This document shows, piece after piece, positions 41,319 through 50,036 of a stretch of 64,000 nucleotides of DNA. The notes under the pieces were generated by a model. It did no database searches. It was not told where the DNA came from and saw only the letters and a program-made list of their open reading frames with translations. Numbering within the stretch: position 1 is the first letter of the stretch; every line of letters starts with the position of its first letter. This stretch comes from Deltaproteobacteria bacterium (GTDB taxonomy: Bacteria > Desulfobacterota > Desulfobacteria > Desulfobacterales > UBA5852): NCBI GenBank assembly GCA_020444045.1, contig JAHLLS010000001.1:1-64000 (forward strand). Reading direction: 5' to 3'. The position numbers and the translations under genes were made by a program.

Positions 41319-42779
41319 ATGAAACTGCATGAACTCACCATCGAAGAAGCGTCCCGGCAGTTGTCCCGGGGGGAACTTAGTGCCGTGACACTGACCCAGG
41401 CCGTGCTCGACCGCATTGCCGCCGTGGAGCCCCGGATCGGGGCCTATCTCACCCTGGACGCCGAGGGCGCCCTCGCGCAGGCGGCCCATTCCGACCGGCG
41501 CATCGCCCAGGGTGATGCGACTCCCCTGACCGGCATCCCCCTAGGCATCAAGGATGTCATCTGCACCCAAGGCCTCCGCACCACCTGCGGCTCGCGGCTG
41601 CTCGAAAACTTCATCCCGCCCTATAATGCGACCGTCATGGACAAGCTGCAGGCGGCCGGGGCCGTAATTTTGGGCAAACTCAACATGGATGAATTCGCCA
41701 TGGGCTCCTCCACCGAGAATTCGGCCTACCAGGTGACGCGTAATCCCTGGAATCAGGACCACATCCCGGGAGGGTCCAGCGGCGGATCGGCCGCGGCGGT
41801 GGCCGCCGACATGTGCCTGGGAGCCCTGGGATCCGATACCGGCGGTTCGATCCGGCAGCCGGCCAGCCATTGCGGCGTGGTGGGCCTGAAACCCACCTAT
41901 GGACGCGTTTCACGCTACGGCCTGGTGGCCTTTGCCTCATCCCTCGACCAGATCGGCCCCATGAGCAAATCCGTCACGGACTGCGCCCTGATCATGAATG
42001 CCATCACCGGCCACGATGAACGGGATTCCACCTCCGTTCCCCGGCCGGTGCCGGACTACACCGAATTGAGCAATGACGGATTCAAGGGCCTGCGGGTGGG
42101 CCTGCCGCGGGAATACCATCAGGCCGAGGGGCTGGATCCGGACGTCCAGAACGCCATGGCAGCGGCCATCGAAACGGTCCGCGCCCTGGGCGCCGAAACC
42201 GTGGACGTGTCGCTGCCACATACCGAATATGCGGTGGCGGCCTACTACATTATCGCGCCTTGTGAGGCCAGCTCCAACCTGGCCCGTTACGATGGCGTGC
42301 GCTACGGTGTGCGCAGCAAAGATCACGAAAACATGCTGGACATGTTCCGGCGGTCGCGAACCAACGGTTTCGGGGCGGAAGTCCAGCGCCGCATCATCCT
42401 GGGCACCTATGCCCTTTCGGCCGGCTATTACGATGCTTACTATGGCAAAGCCTCCCAGATCCGGAGTCTGATCATGCAGGACTTCCAGCGGGCCTATGAA
42501 ACCTGCGATGTCCTGCTGTCACCGGTCGCACCGACACCGGCCTTCAAGATCGGGGAAAACACGGACGATCCCCTGACCATGTACATGTCCGACGTGTTCA
42601 CCCTTTCGGCCAACCTGGCCGGCATCCCCGGCATCTCGGTGCCCTGCGGACTGTCGTCCGGCGGCCTGCCCATCGGCCTCCAGATCATGGGGCCCCACTT
42701 CAGTGAAGACCGGCTGCTCCAGGCGGCCTATCATTTCGAACAGAATACGGCCTTTCACCAGCAGAGGCCCGAATTATAA
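41319..42779 (+). CDS. gatA: Asp/Glu-tRNA amidotransferase subunit GatA
   Basis: A 486-aa amidase that releases ammonia from glutamine for transamidation of Glu-tRNA(Gln) and Asp-tRNA(Asn). The Lys-Ser-Ser triad is visible: Lys in [11 protein letters not shown] (about residue 77) and the serines in [12 protein letters not shown] and [12 protein letters not shown]. The end ([17 protein letters not shown]) is complete. A 59-aa gene follows after 12 nt. Confidence 0.96.
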   Translation: MKLHELTIEEASRQLSRGELSAVTLTQAVLDRIAAVEPRIGAYLTLDAEGALAQAAHSDRRIAQGDATPLTGIPLGIKDVICTQGLRTTCGSRLLENFIPPYNATVMDKLQAAGAVILGKLNMDEFAMGSSTENSAYQVTRNPWNQDHIPGGSSGGSAAAVAADMCLGALGSDTGGSIRQPASHCGVVGLKPTYGRVSRYGLVAFASSLDQIGPMSKSVTDCALIMNAITGHDERDSTSVPRPVPDYTELSNDGFKGLRVGLPREYHQAEGLDPDVQNAMAAAIETVRALGAETVDVSLPHTEYAVAAYYIIAPCEASSNLARYDGVRYGVRSKDHENMLDMFRRSRTNGFGAEVQRRIILGTYALSAGYYDAYYGKASQIRSLIMQDFQRAYETCDVLLSPVAPTPAFKIGENTDDPLTMYMSDVFTLSANLAGIPGISVPCGLSSGGLPIGLQIMGPHFSEDRLLQAAYHFEQNTAFHQQRPEL

Positions 42780-42791
42780 GAGGAGGTTCGC

Positions 42792-42971
42792 ATGAGCAGC
42801 ATCCAGCCCCAGGGGGATAACCTTCGCAAAGCCGTTAAGTGGATATCCGAGGAACGGCAGGCCGGAACCGCGGCCAGCAACAGCCGCTTGGTGGAGCAAG
42901 CCGCCGTCAAATTTAACCTGTCACCGAACGAAGTCGAATTTCTCATCAAGTTTGTCAAAGAAGAACTGTAG
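42792..42971 (+). CDS. 59-aa hypothetical helical protein
   Basis: ATG 42792 follows AGGAGG by 5 nt and only 12 nt after the gatA stop. The product is 59 residues long (starts MSSIQPQGDNLRKAVKWI, ends KFVKEEL). It looks like a small three-helix protein, with SLVEQAAVKFNLSPNEVEFL-type turns reminiscent of a helix-turn-helix. No cysteines or known motif. The ribosome binding site and spacing make it a real gene in all likelihood. Confidence 0.7.
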   Translation: MSSIQPQGDNLRKAVKWISEERQAGTAASNSRLVEQAAVKFNLSPNEVEFLIKFVKEEL

Positions 42972-43118
42972 GCCTCCAGCGGCGCAAACGGCCAAAACCA
43001 ACCGCGCTCAATGCCGGGCGGCAAGACCTTAAAGCCACGATCGCGGTTTGAGGCCTTGACCAAACAGGACATTTAGTGCAATACACACATTGTTAACTAA
43101 CTTCGTGTGAAAAACTTT

Positions 43119-43363
43119 ATGGATACCAATCCCTTTTCGCATAGCGGCATTGTCACCGGCGAGGCTTTCTGCAATCGCGAGAAAGAACTATCAGACTTAG
43201 CCTATCTTGCCGTGCATTCCCAAAATGCCTTGCTTTTTTCCCACCGCCGAATGGGCAAAACCTCGCTGATTTACCAGCTCATACCAATGTGCTCCAAAAA
43301 TTAGGGTTAAAGTCCGATATAGCCGCCCGCCAACAAATCGACCGATTCGCCCATGGATGCTGA
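43119..43363 (+). pseudogene. Truncated AAA ATPase joined to a LuxR-type C-terminal remnant
   Basis: From ATG 43119 about 53 residues match the start of an ATP-binding AAA protein (MDTNPFSHSGIVTGEAFCNR, with Walker A as HRRMGKTSL); the frame stops at 43304 after a few unrelated residues. In another frame from about 43283 to 43363, TNVLQKLGLKSDIAAR resembles the end of a LuxR-type DNA-binding domain. The two pieces look like scars of deletions that fused unrelated genes. Function is not expected. Confidence 0.6.
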
Positions 43364-43442
43364 GTTGCAAGTTCATTTGTGATTATTGCGAGTGATTGCG
43401 CGGCTGCATTTTAAGCACACCGCTTTTTCTGCCGTGCTATAC

Positions 43443-43470
43443 TTGACGCGTACATACAAATGTGCATAAT
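43443..43470 (+). promoter_or_regulatory. Promoter of brnTA
   Basis: TTGACG at 43443-43448, a 16-nt spacer and CATAAT at 43465-43470. The toxin ATG is at 43480, only about 10 nt after the -10 box, so its mRNA would be almost leaderless. The spacer contains TACATACAAATGTGCATA, an imperfect inverted repeat that could be the BrnA operator. Confidence 0.6.
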
Positions 43471-43479
43471 TTAGGCATC

Positions 43480-43746
43480 ATGTTTGAATGGGACAATGCG
43501 AAGGCAAAAAAGAATCTATCAAAACACGGCATCTTGTTTGCTGATACGTTTGCGGTCTTCGAAGATCCAAATGCCTTGACGATTGAGGAATTTAGGAATG
43601 ATGAACAACGCTATATTACCATTGGAATGGATGCCTTCGGGCGTATTTTAGTGGTGGTTTATACATGGCGAAGAGGACACATCCGGATTATTTCGGCACG
43701 CAAGGCCGTACGTTATGAGGTGAAACAATATGAAAGCGAAATATGA
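43480..43746 (+). CDS. brnT: BrnT-family toxin
   Basis: An 88-aa type II toxin of the BrnT family (RelE-like fold), an RNase that stops growth. The start MFEWDNAKAKKNLSKHGI and the R-x-I-S-A-R-K motif (RIISARKA) are diagnostic. ATG 43480 is preferred over 43462, which would sit inside the promoter. The end overlaps brnA by 17 nt, the usual toxin-first arrangement. Confidence 0.92.
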   Translation: MFEWDNAKAKKNLSKHGILFADTFAVFEDPNALTIEEFRNDEQRYITIGMDAFGRILVVVYTWRRGHIRIISARKAVRYEVKQYESEI

Positions 43747-43987
43747 TTTTAGCAAAGGTAAGCGTGGTGCCGTGATTCCTTCTCCCGGAAAGAAGGTGCG
43801 GATTACGATTCGACTAGACCGAGACATTATAGACTGGTTTCGCACCAAAGTAGAAGAACAAGGTGGCGGCAATTATCAGTCGATGCTTAATGATGCCTTG
43901 CGCACTTATGTTGAACGCCAAGAACAGCCCCTTGAAGACATTCTGCGTCGCGTTGTTCGCGAGGAATTGCAACACACGGCACAATAG
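43730..43987 (+). CDS. brnA: BrnA-family antitoxin
   Basis: An 85-aa antitoxin that binds BrnT and represses the pair. It has the BrnA start (KAKYDFSKGKRGAVIP) and a C-terminal ribbon-helix-helix (VRITIRLDRDIIDWFR ... GGNYQSMLNDALRTYV). Its final residues (LEDILRRVVREELQ) extend a little past the RHH domain. It overlaps the toxin gene. Confidence 0.92.
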   Translation: MKAKYDFSKGKRGAVIPSPGKKVRITIRLDRDIIDWFRTKVEEQGGGNYQSMLNDALRTYVERQEQPLEDILRRVVREELQHTAQ

Positions 43988-44096
43988 CGAACAAATCGCA
44001 TCACCCCGCCCGTTGCTGCGCCTCGCGTTATGCCACCAGGCAATAATATCAACATGGTGCCAGCCTAACATTGTTCATTTGTGCAAGGAGATCAAC

Positions 44097-44309
44097 ACGG
44101 CTGCAGTAAAAAACATCTTCAAGGAAGCCCTAAATTTCGAACCAATGGAAAAATTTGAAATAATTGATAAACGATTGTCGACCCTGGGCACACCCGACAG
44201 AGAAATTGATAAATAGTGGTCTCAAGAGGCTGAAGATCGAATCACGGCCTTTGAAAAAGGGGCAATCAAAATGCTGACAATTAAGGAAGTACTAGAGAAA
44301 TATACGTAA
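44097..44309 (+). pseudogene. Broken addiction-module component (TIGR02574 family)
   Basis: The frame reads AVKNIFKEALNFEPMEKFE then IIDKRLSTLG, stops at TAG (44214-44216), and continues in the same frame as WSQEAEDRITAFEKGAIK and LTIKEVLEKYT to TAA at 44307-44309. This is the whole length of the TIGR02574 antitoxin-like family. The expected start codon, 6 nt after AAGGAG, is ACG. So two lesions, a lost ATG and an amber codon, have broken it. The stop overlaps the mutL ATG (TAATG). Confidence 0.8.
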
Positions 44310-46087
44310 TGCCCCGCATCCGCATCCTCCCCGACATCCTCTCCAACAAAATCGCCGCCGGTGAGGTGGTGGAACGCCCGGCCGCCGTGGTGAAGGAACT
44401 GGTGGAAAACGCCATCGACGCCGGGGGCCGGCGGATCGTGGTGGAGATCGAAGCCGGGGGCCGGCGGCTGATCCGCGTGGCGGACGACGGCGCCGGCATG
44501 GATCCCGACGATACCCTGCTGGCCCTGGAGCGCTACGCCACCAGCAAACTCGCCAGCGATGAGGACCTGTTTGCCATCCGCACCCTGGGTTTCCGGGGGG
44601 AAGCCCTGCCCAGCATTGCCTCGGTGTCGCGGCTGACCCTGGTGTCGCGAACCGCCGACCAGTCCGCCGGCACCGAGGTCCGGGTGGAGGGGGGCCGCAT
44701 TCTGAACGTCACCGAAACCGGTGCGCCGCCCGGCACCATGGTGACGGTCAAGGACCTGTTCTTCAACACCCCCGCCCGCCGTAAATTTCTCAAAACGGTC
44801 CAGACGGAAATGGGGCACATCGGCGACTGCCTGGCCGGCCTGGCCCTGGGTCACCCGGGAATCGACTTTCGCCTGATCCACAACGGCAAGGCCACCCGGC
44901 GCTGGCCGGCTGTCAGCGACGGTGGCGACCGGGTGATGGATGTGCTGGGCCGCAGCCTGCAAAACGACCTGTTCCCGCTGGCCCTGGAAAGCGAGGCCGC
45001 CGCGGTCACCGGCTGGGTAGCTTCGCCAAGGGTCAACCGCAGCACCTCCCGGGGCGTGCATCTGTTCGTCAACGGCCGCCACGTGAAGGCCCGGGCCCTC
45101 CTGCATGCCGTCATGCAGGGCTATCGCCAGCGCTTGATGAAAGGGCAGTTCCCGGTGGCGGTCTGCCACGTCCGCGTGCCGGCCGGTCAGGTGGACGTCA
45201 ATGTGCATCCCACCAAACACGAGGTGCGGTTTGCCCGTCAGCGAGACGTCCACGGCGTCGTGGCAGGGGCGGTCGCCGCGGCTTTGGATCAGGCCGATCG
45301 CCGGCAGCGCCCGGGTACGGGCGGGAGTCCTCAACGCCGCACGCCGCTGCCATCGGGCATTGGGGAAAGCATCCGGCACTACCAGCGATCGCCCTTCGAT
45401 AAGGGGATTCCATCCCCCGCCAGAACACCACGGACACAGCCATCCGCCGAACCGGACCCCGCAAGGGAAGCCCCCTGCCAGACGAACTTGTGGCAGCAGG
45501 GGCGGTTTGCCAAGCTGAACGTGATCGGCCAGTTCCGGCGCACCTATCTGCTGTGCGAGTCCCAGGAGGGGCTGGTCATCATCGACCAGCATGCGGCCCA
45601 TGAACGGGTTTACTACGAGCAGCTGCTCCGCCGCCGCGGCAGCACCAACGCCGCCGCCCAGAAACTTCTCATTCCGGAAACCATCGAGCTGAGCCACCGG
45701 GAAGCGGCCTTGCTGCAAGACCTGCTGCCCGTGCTGGCGCCGCTTGGCTTCGAGATCGAACCCTTCGGGGGCACCACCTTTGCCGTCAAGGCGGCTCCGC
45801 TGATGCTGCTGGAGGGGGAGCTCGGCCCGGTCATCCGCGAAATTCTGGAAGCGGCCCTGGCTGCGGACAGTGCCGCCGAGCCAGATGCCGTTCTGGACGA
45901 CAGCGTCAAGATCATGGCCTGCCACGGCGCCATCCGGGCCCGCCAGGCTCTGGACGACCGCCAGATCCGCCGCCTGCTCCAGCAGATGGACGAATGCAAG
46001 AACCCCTCCCACTGCCCCCACGGCCGCCCCACCTGGATCCGCTGGACCCAAAACGAACTCGAAAAGGCCTTCGGCCGCCAGGCCTGA
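44309..46087 (+). CDS. mutL: DNA mismatch repair protein MutL
   Basis: A 592-aa GHKL ATPase that couples MutS to strand cutting. The N-terminal ATP site is ELVENAIDAGGRR and GFRGEALPSIASVSRL. The C-terminal endonuclease motif is present as DQHAAHERVYYE, with ACHGAIRA and CPHGRPTW, so strand nicking by MutL itself is likely (no need of MutH). The linker between the two domains is short and proline/arginine-rich (about 330-400). ATG 44309 overlaps the stop of the broken antitoxin gene, so expression may have been coupled to it. Confidence 0.95.
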   Translation: MPRIRILPDILSNKIAAGEVVERPAAVVKELVENAIDAGGRRIVVEIEAGGRRLIRVADDGAGMDPDDTLLALERYATSKLASDEDLFAIRTLGFRGEALPSIASVSRLTLVSRTADQSAGTEVRVEGGRILNVTETGAPPGTMVTVKDLFFNTPARRKFLKTVQTEMGHIGDCLAGLALGHPGIDFRLIHNGKATRRWPAVSDGGDRVMDVLGRSLQNDLFPLALESEAAAVTGWVASPRVNRSTSRGVHLFVNGRHVKARALLHAVMQGYRQRLMKGQFPVAVCHVRVPAGQVDVNVHPTKHEVRFARQRDVHGVVAGAVAAALDQADRRQRPGTGGSPQRRTPLPSGIGESIRHYQRSPFDKGIPSPARTPRTQPSAEPDPAREAPCQTNLWQQGRFAKLNVIGQFRRTYLLCESQEGLVIIDQHAAHERVYYEQLLRRRGSTNAAAQKLLIPETIELSHREAALLQDLLPVLAPLGFEIEPFGGTTFAVKAAPLMLLEGELGPVIREILEAALAADSAAEPDAVLDDSVKIMACHGAIRARQALDDRQIRRLLQQMDECKNPSHCPHGRPTWIRWTQNELEKAFGRQA

Positions 46088-46110
46088 CGGCGATCGCCGC
46101 CGGATTTGCC

Positions 46111-46155
46111 CTTAAAACGCAAAACGCCCCACCCACAAAAGCACCGGATGGGGCG
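46111..46155 (-). terminator. Terminator of the FG-GAP protein gene
   Basis: On the minus strand CGCCCCA pairs with TGGGGCG around a 17-nt loop; TTTTGCGTTTT follows. It lies between the converging mutL and FG-GAP genes. Confidence 0.65.
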
Positions 46156-46183
46156 CGAAGCATCGCTTGAATGTATCAAACCA

Positions 46184-47890
46184 TCATGGGGCATTTTTTT
46201 GCGGGTCTTGCTGGTAGGGATCCCAGGAGACCAGGTAGCTTTTGGCTTCTCCCGTCATGGAATCACCGATTTTTTTGACCACCGCGAAAACCATTTCGTC
46301 CTGCCCGTCGTTGTCGAAATCACCAAGGTTGTAGTCGCTGATATAGCCGGAGAACTTGCGGGTGCGCCATACCGCACGCATGCCCACGTTGTCCCAGGCC
46401 AGATTTTCGAAGCGCCCCTCCCGGTAGGACCGTATCCTGGACATAATGCCACGCGTCGAATCCTCGTTCTTGACCACCAGGACTTCGTTGCGTCCGTCCC
46501 GGTCGAAATCCGTCAGGAGAATCCGCTGGGGCACGAAAAACAGCTTGTCGGGCAAAGGATCGACGTGGGTAGCGTTCAGCCGCTGGCCTTTCTTGAATTC
46601 CTCGGGGGTGATCAGCCAGGTATATTTACCGCCATAGGAATCGGCGCTGGTCCACTCATCCTGCCGCCCGATCGAGACGAGTTGCAACTGGTCGCCCTTG
46701 ATGAAGGCCATCGTATTGGCAACCCCGTCTCCGGTCAGATCACCGTGGGCAAAGCCGAAAACACTGGCTCCATCCGGCATAAGGATCTTGTCCTGGGGTT
46801 CATAGCTCCCGTTGACCCAGGCCAGGGCGTAAACCGGCCCGTCAACCACATTGCGGGCGCCGCCTTTCTGGCCGTATAGCGTGCGTTTGTTGGTCCGAGG
46901 ATTCCAACCGACCCGGAAATACCAATAGGGGGCATCGTAAACGGTCTGGAAAGCAGCCCCGTCCCACTCCAATACGTAGCTGTGGGAATAGTAGTTTTCG
47001 GAGCGGGCGATGATGAAAATCTCGGCCCGGCCGTTGCCGTTGATGTCCGCCACGTCCACCCCAAGGCAGACCAGGCGCGGCGTCAGTTCGATCTCCGCCA
47101 CTTTGAGAAAGGTTTCATCCTTGAAGCGATAGATCGCCGCCTGGTGCTCGCTGACGAAAACCACTTCGATGTCCCCGTCCCCGTCCACGTCCCCCAGGCC
47201 GAGGCCCTCGACATTCATGGGAAAACGCCGGCTACGCCAGAGCTTGGCATCGGCTTCGTCCGTGTCCGGGTTGGTGGCCCGGAGGCGCATGCCCCCCCCG
47301 CCGCCGCTCCAAATCTTTTTCTCGGGGTTGGCCTGGTCCGGATCAGGCGGGTTGTCGGGCACGGCGGCCGGGCTGGGGGCCGCGGAAACCGCCCCCTCTG
47401 CCGTACGGCCGAACACCCGGGTGTTGACCTCTGCGGCAAAACGGTTGATGTGTCCGATCACATCCCCCTGGCTCTGGCCGGTTTCGTTAAACGTCACCAG
47501 GCCGGTGCTGGTTTCCGCCTCGACAAAGCGGGCATCCGTGCTGATGCTATCTCCGAAAACCGTCAGGCTGCCGTAGGCCACATAATCGGCGCCAGCCTTG
47601 CGTCCGGCCGCGGCCGCCGCTTCCCGGGTCAGCGGGGTCGACAGATCGCGGATGATGTCGGCCGCGGCCGTCTGATCGATCACGACCACATTGCCCATAT
47701 CGGTCAGGCGCGAGGACAGCATCGCGGTGATGCCCTTGCGCAGAAAGGACAGGTCTTTTTCGGAATGCATCTCGAAGGGAATAATCAGCACCCGGCGCAC
47801 TTCGGCCCGGCTCGCGGCCGGCAGCAGAACCAACAGCGCAAGGACCAAAGGCAGCCCCCCCTTAAAAAACTGTTTGAAGATTTCACGCAT
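46184..47890 (-). CDS. Exported LpoB/CsgG-like plus FG-GAP repeat protein
   Basis: A 568-aa exported protein. ATG 47890 has GGAGAG upstream, and a signal peptide (LPLVLALLVLLPAASRAEV) follows. Residues about 30-175 have the alpha/beta pattern of LpoB/CsgG/FlgO-like proteins (VRRVLIIPFEMHSE, LRKGITAMLSSRL, AGADYVAYGSLTVFG). The rest is a beta-propeller of FG-GAP/VCBS repeats with calcium-binding-like loops: DVDGDGDIEVVFV, DINGNGRAEIFII, LTGDGVANTMA, DFDRDGRNEVLVV, DFDNDGQDEMVFA. A periplasmic scaffolding or surface role is inference. It stands alone, opposite the porin gene. Confidence 0.82.
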   Translation of the reverse strand: MREIFKQFFKGGLPLVLALLVLLPAASRAEVRRVLIIPFEMHSEKDLSFLRKGITAMLSSRLTDMGNVVVIDQTAAADIIRDLSTPLTREAAAAAGRKAGADYVAYGSLTVFGDSISTDARFVEAETSTGLVTFNETGQSQGDVIGHINRFAAEVNTRVFGRTAEGAVSAAPSPAAVPDNPPDPDQANPEKKIWSGGGGGMRLRATNPDTDEADAKLWRSRRFPMNVEGLGLGDVDGDGDIEVVFVSEHQAAIYRFKDETFLKVAEIELTPRLVCLGVDVADINGNGRAEIFIIARSENYYSHSYVLEWDGAAFQTVYDAPYWYFRVGWNPRTNKRTLYGQKGGARNVVDGPVYALAWVNGSYEPQDKILMPDGASVFGFAHGDLTGDGVANTMAFIKGDQLQLVSIGRQDEWTSADSYGGKYTWLITPEEFKKGQRLNATHVDPLPDKLFFVPQRILLTDFDRDGRNEVLVVKNEDSTRGIMSRIRSYREGRFENLAWDNVGMRAVWRTRKFSGYISDYNLGDFDNDGQDEMVFAVVKKIGDSMTGEAKSYLVSWDPYQQDPQKNAP

Positions 47891-48490
47891 GTCTCTCTCC
47901 TGATGTATCACGTGTAAACGATTCCAACCCTGTCATGGGCGGTACCGGACGCAAGGGGCGCCGTCCTGTCTGCCATATTTAAGAAACGGTCCCCTGGGGT
48001 TTGCCAAAAATCCCGACCGCCGCCGGGATGGCCCCAAAGCATGTCGGCGGCACCCCTCCAAAGCCGTTACGCCGTCGAAAACCGATATCTTGCGGCCTAT
48101 CCTCGGGCAAGGCCTCGCGTTCCGGCCCGATGTCCCGGGCGTTATAGCATTCGACCGGCGGTAATCCAACCTTTTTCAAGGGGCGGCCGGACCGATGGAG
48201 ACCCGCACCTCATTTCGCAGGCCCTGCCAGGCGGGCAGGGGGGGCAAAAATATACGGAAAATCGCAGCAACCCTTGACTTACCGGAATTTGGCTGATAAA
48301 AATGAGGCGTTTCGCCATCTATAGCGGCGGAACCATTTCGCGTCGGAAAGGAGGTGCCTCGGGTTAGGAGACGTAACAGCGTTAGATTATGTTACACGGT
48401 TAGGTTTTTAGACAAAAAATTGGTTAGGTTAAGGTTAGGTTTTTTACCGGCGGTTGGTTCCCGCCGGAAACTGGTTAAGGAGGAAAACGA
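47891..48490. other. 600-nt intergenic region upstream of the porin gene
   Basis: No gene is convincing; short frames near 47933-48277 lack ribosome binding sites. The last 130 nt carry three copies of GGTTAGGTT (about 48399, 48422 and 48432) and an inverted repeat GTAACA...TGTTAC (48373-48395). A 7-bp hairpin CCGGCGG/CCGCCGG (48447-48467) sits in the leader just before the AAGGAGG of the porin. These are candidate regulator sites and a stabilising mRNA hairpin. Confidence 0.5.
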
Positions 48491-49891
48491 ATGAAAAAGT
48501 TTGCTATTCTTGCATTGGCCGCCCTGCTGGTAGTGGCCTTTACTGTCCCGGCCGCCGCGCTGGAAAATGAATTCGGCGGCTACTGGCGGACCCGTTTTTA
48601 TCAGATGGGGCATTTCAACGGAGAAAAAACGAGTAGTGACGTCCTGGGTGAACAAGGTAACTATCGCCTGGTGGACACCCGTACCCGCCTCTACTACACC
48701 GCCAAGATCAACGACAATCTGAAGCTCGTCAACAAGTTCGAATTTGATGCCACCTGGGGTGCCAATGGCTGGAGCCGCGCGGCCGCCGCCGCCGGCAACA
48801 AAGGCTACGGGACGCCCGGTGCCGACGGCGCCAACATCGAAATCAAGAACAGCTATGCGGACTTCAACACGGGTCCGGTCAACTGGACCGTGGGTGTCCA
48901 GCCCTACGTCCTGTTCCGCAGCTTCTACATCGACAACGACGATGCCGGTCTCATCGGCCGCTGGAAAGTCCTGGACAACTTCGTCCTGGCCGGCTCCTGG
49001 CTCAAGGCCTACGATGGCGGATCCGGCGACGGCAACAACTCCGACGTTGATTCCTACACCCTGACCGGTGCCTTCTGGTTCAGCGAGAACATCTCCATCA
49101 AACCGTCCATCTCCTGGGCCCACAGCTCCCAGGTCGATCTTACTTATGGGGGAGGAGTCCTTGCACCTGACCCCGCCGTTGCCGGTACGTACAACAATCT
49201 TCCGGTTTTGGGTTCTACTCTGCCCTTTGGCCAGCTGGACCTGTATACCTATGGATTCGATTTCGATGCGGACTTCGACAACTTCGGTATCTGGGCCACC
49301 GCTTTCGGCCAGACAGGCTCTATTGACGCCACTGGTCAAGACCTCGACGTCAGCGCCTGGCTGGCCGCCATCGGCGGTAACGTCATGCTGGGGCCGGTCG
49401 AACTGCATGCCCAGGGCTTCTACAGCCCGGGCGACGACGACACAGACCAGCCCGATCCTCTCCTGAGAGATGACAAACTCGAAAACGTCCAGGCACCCCA
49501 AGGCTCTTACTACTGGGCGGAAATCATGGGCTACGGCATGTTCGACTGGGCCGTGCCCACCGGCTCCCCCGGCGACAAGATCTTCAACATCTGGGCCGCC
49601 AACATCGGCGCAACCTTTAAACCCATGGACAAGCTCTCCGTCACGGCCGACCTGTGGTATGCCGAGCGTGAAAATGATGTCCTCTACGTCGATCCTCTTT
49701 CACCGACGGGTTTCAGGACTGAGAGCACACTCGGAACCGAGCTGGATGTCAAGGTCACCTATCAGCTGGTGGAAGGCCTGAACCTGGATCTCGTGGGCGC
49801 CTACCTGTGGGCCGGCGACGCCATCTCCGTCGATGGCAACAACCAGGAAGACCCTTACGAGTTCGGTGCTCAGTTGAGCCTCAGCTTCTAA
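48491..49891 (+). CDS. Outer-membrane porin (16-18-strand beta-barrel type)
   Basis: A 466-aa exported protein with a signal peptide (1-23, VVAFTVPAAALE). The mature part alternates aromatic and polar residues in many beta strands (for example YWRTRFYQMGHF, RLYYTAKINDNLKLVNKFEF, GYWAEIMGYGMFDWA-like YYWAEIMGYGMF) and ends in Phe (AQLSLSF), the mark of an outer-membrane barrel. Loops contain many Asp and Gly. It resembles the major porins of sulfate reducers. A strong AAGGAGG site and a bidirectional terminator suggest high expression. Substrate range is unknown. Confidence 0.9.
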   Translation: MKKFAILALAALLVVAFTVPAAALENEFGGYWRTRFYQMGHFNGEKTSSDVLGEQGNYRLVDTRTRLYYTAKINDNLKLVNKFEFDATWGANGWSRAAAAAGNKGYGTPGADGANIEIKNSYADFNTGPVNWTVGVQPYVLFRSFYIDNDDAGLIGRWKVLDNFVLAGSWLKAYDGGSGDGNNSDVDSYTLTGAFWFSENISIKPSISWAHSSQVDLTYGGGVLAPDPAVAGTYNNLPVLGSTLPFGQLDLYTYGFDFDADFDNFGIWATAFGQTGSIDATGQDLDVSAWLAAIGGNVMLGPVELHAQGFYSPGDDDTDQPDPLLRDDKLENVQAPQGSYYWAEIMGYGMFDWAVPTGSPGDKIFNIWAANIGATFKPMDKLSVTADLWYAERENDVLYVDPLSPTGFRTESTLGTELDVKVTYQLVEGLNLDLVGAYLWAGDAISVDGNNQEDPYEFGAQLSLSF

Positions 49892-49928
49892 GTCTGCTTT
49901 CTGAACAACTTCGAAACTGAATCAAAAT

Positions 49929-49963
49929 AAAAAAACCCGGGAGATTTCTCCCGGGTTTTTTTA
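49929..49963. terminator. Bidirectional intrinsic terminator, porin and gatB
   Basis: CCCGGGAGA pairs with TCTCCCGGG around a 4-nt loop, with A7 before and T7 after. It should stop the porin transcript on the plus strand and gatB on the minus strand. Confidence 0.9.
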
Positions 49964-50036
49964 TAATCAAAACCAATCTTGTTTTAATCGACGTTTATCT
50001 GTGTGAATTTGTGTCCCATCGGTCTTTCTTGCCGTT

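Noticed and set aside
44222-46051. 609-aa open frame on the minus strand
   Set aside because: It lies wholly opposite mutL. Its Gly/His/Gln-rich translation has no motif and is the usual antisense shadow of a G+C-rich gene.
47933-48277. Short open frames of 66-78 aa
   Set aside because: They overlap each other in three phases without start signals.
48392-49501. 369-aa open frame on the minus strand
   Set aside because: Antisense to the porin, whose signal peptide and beta-barrel pattern are clear.
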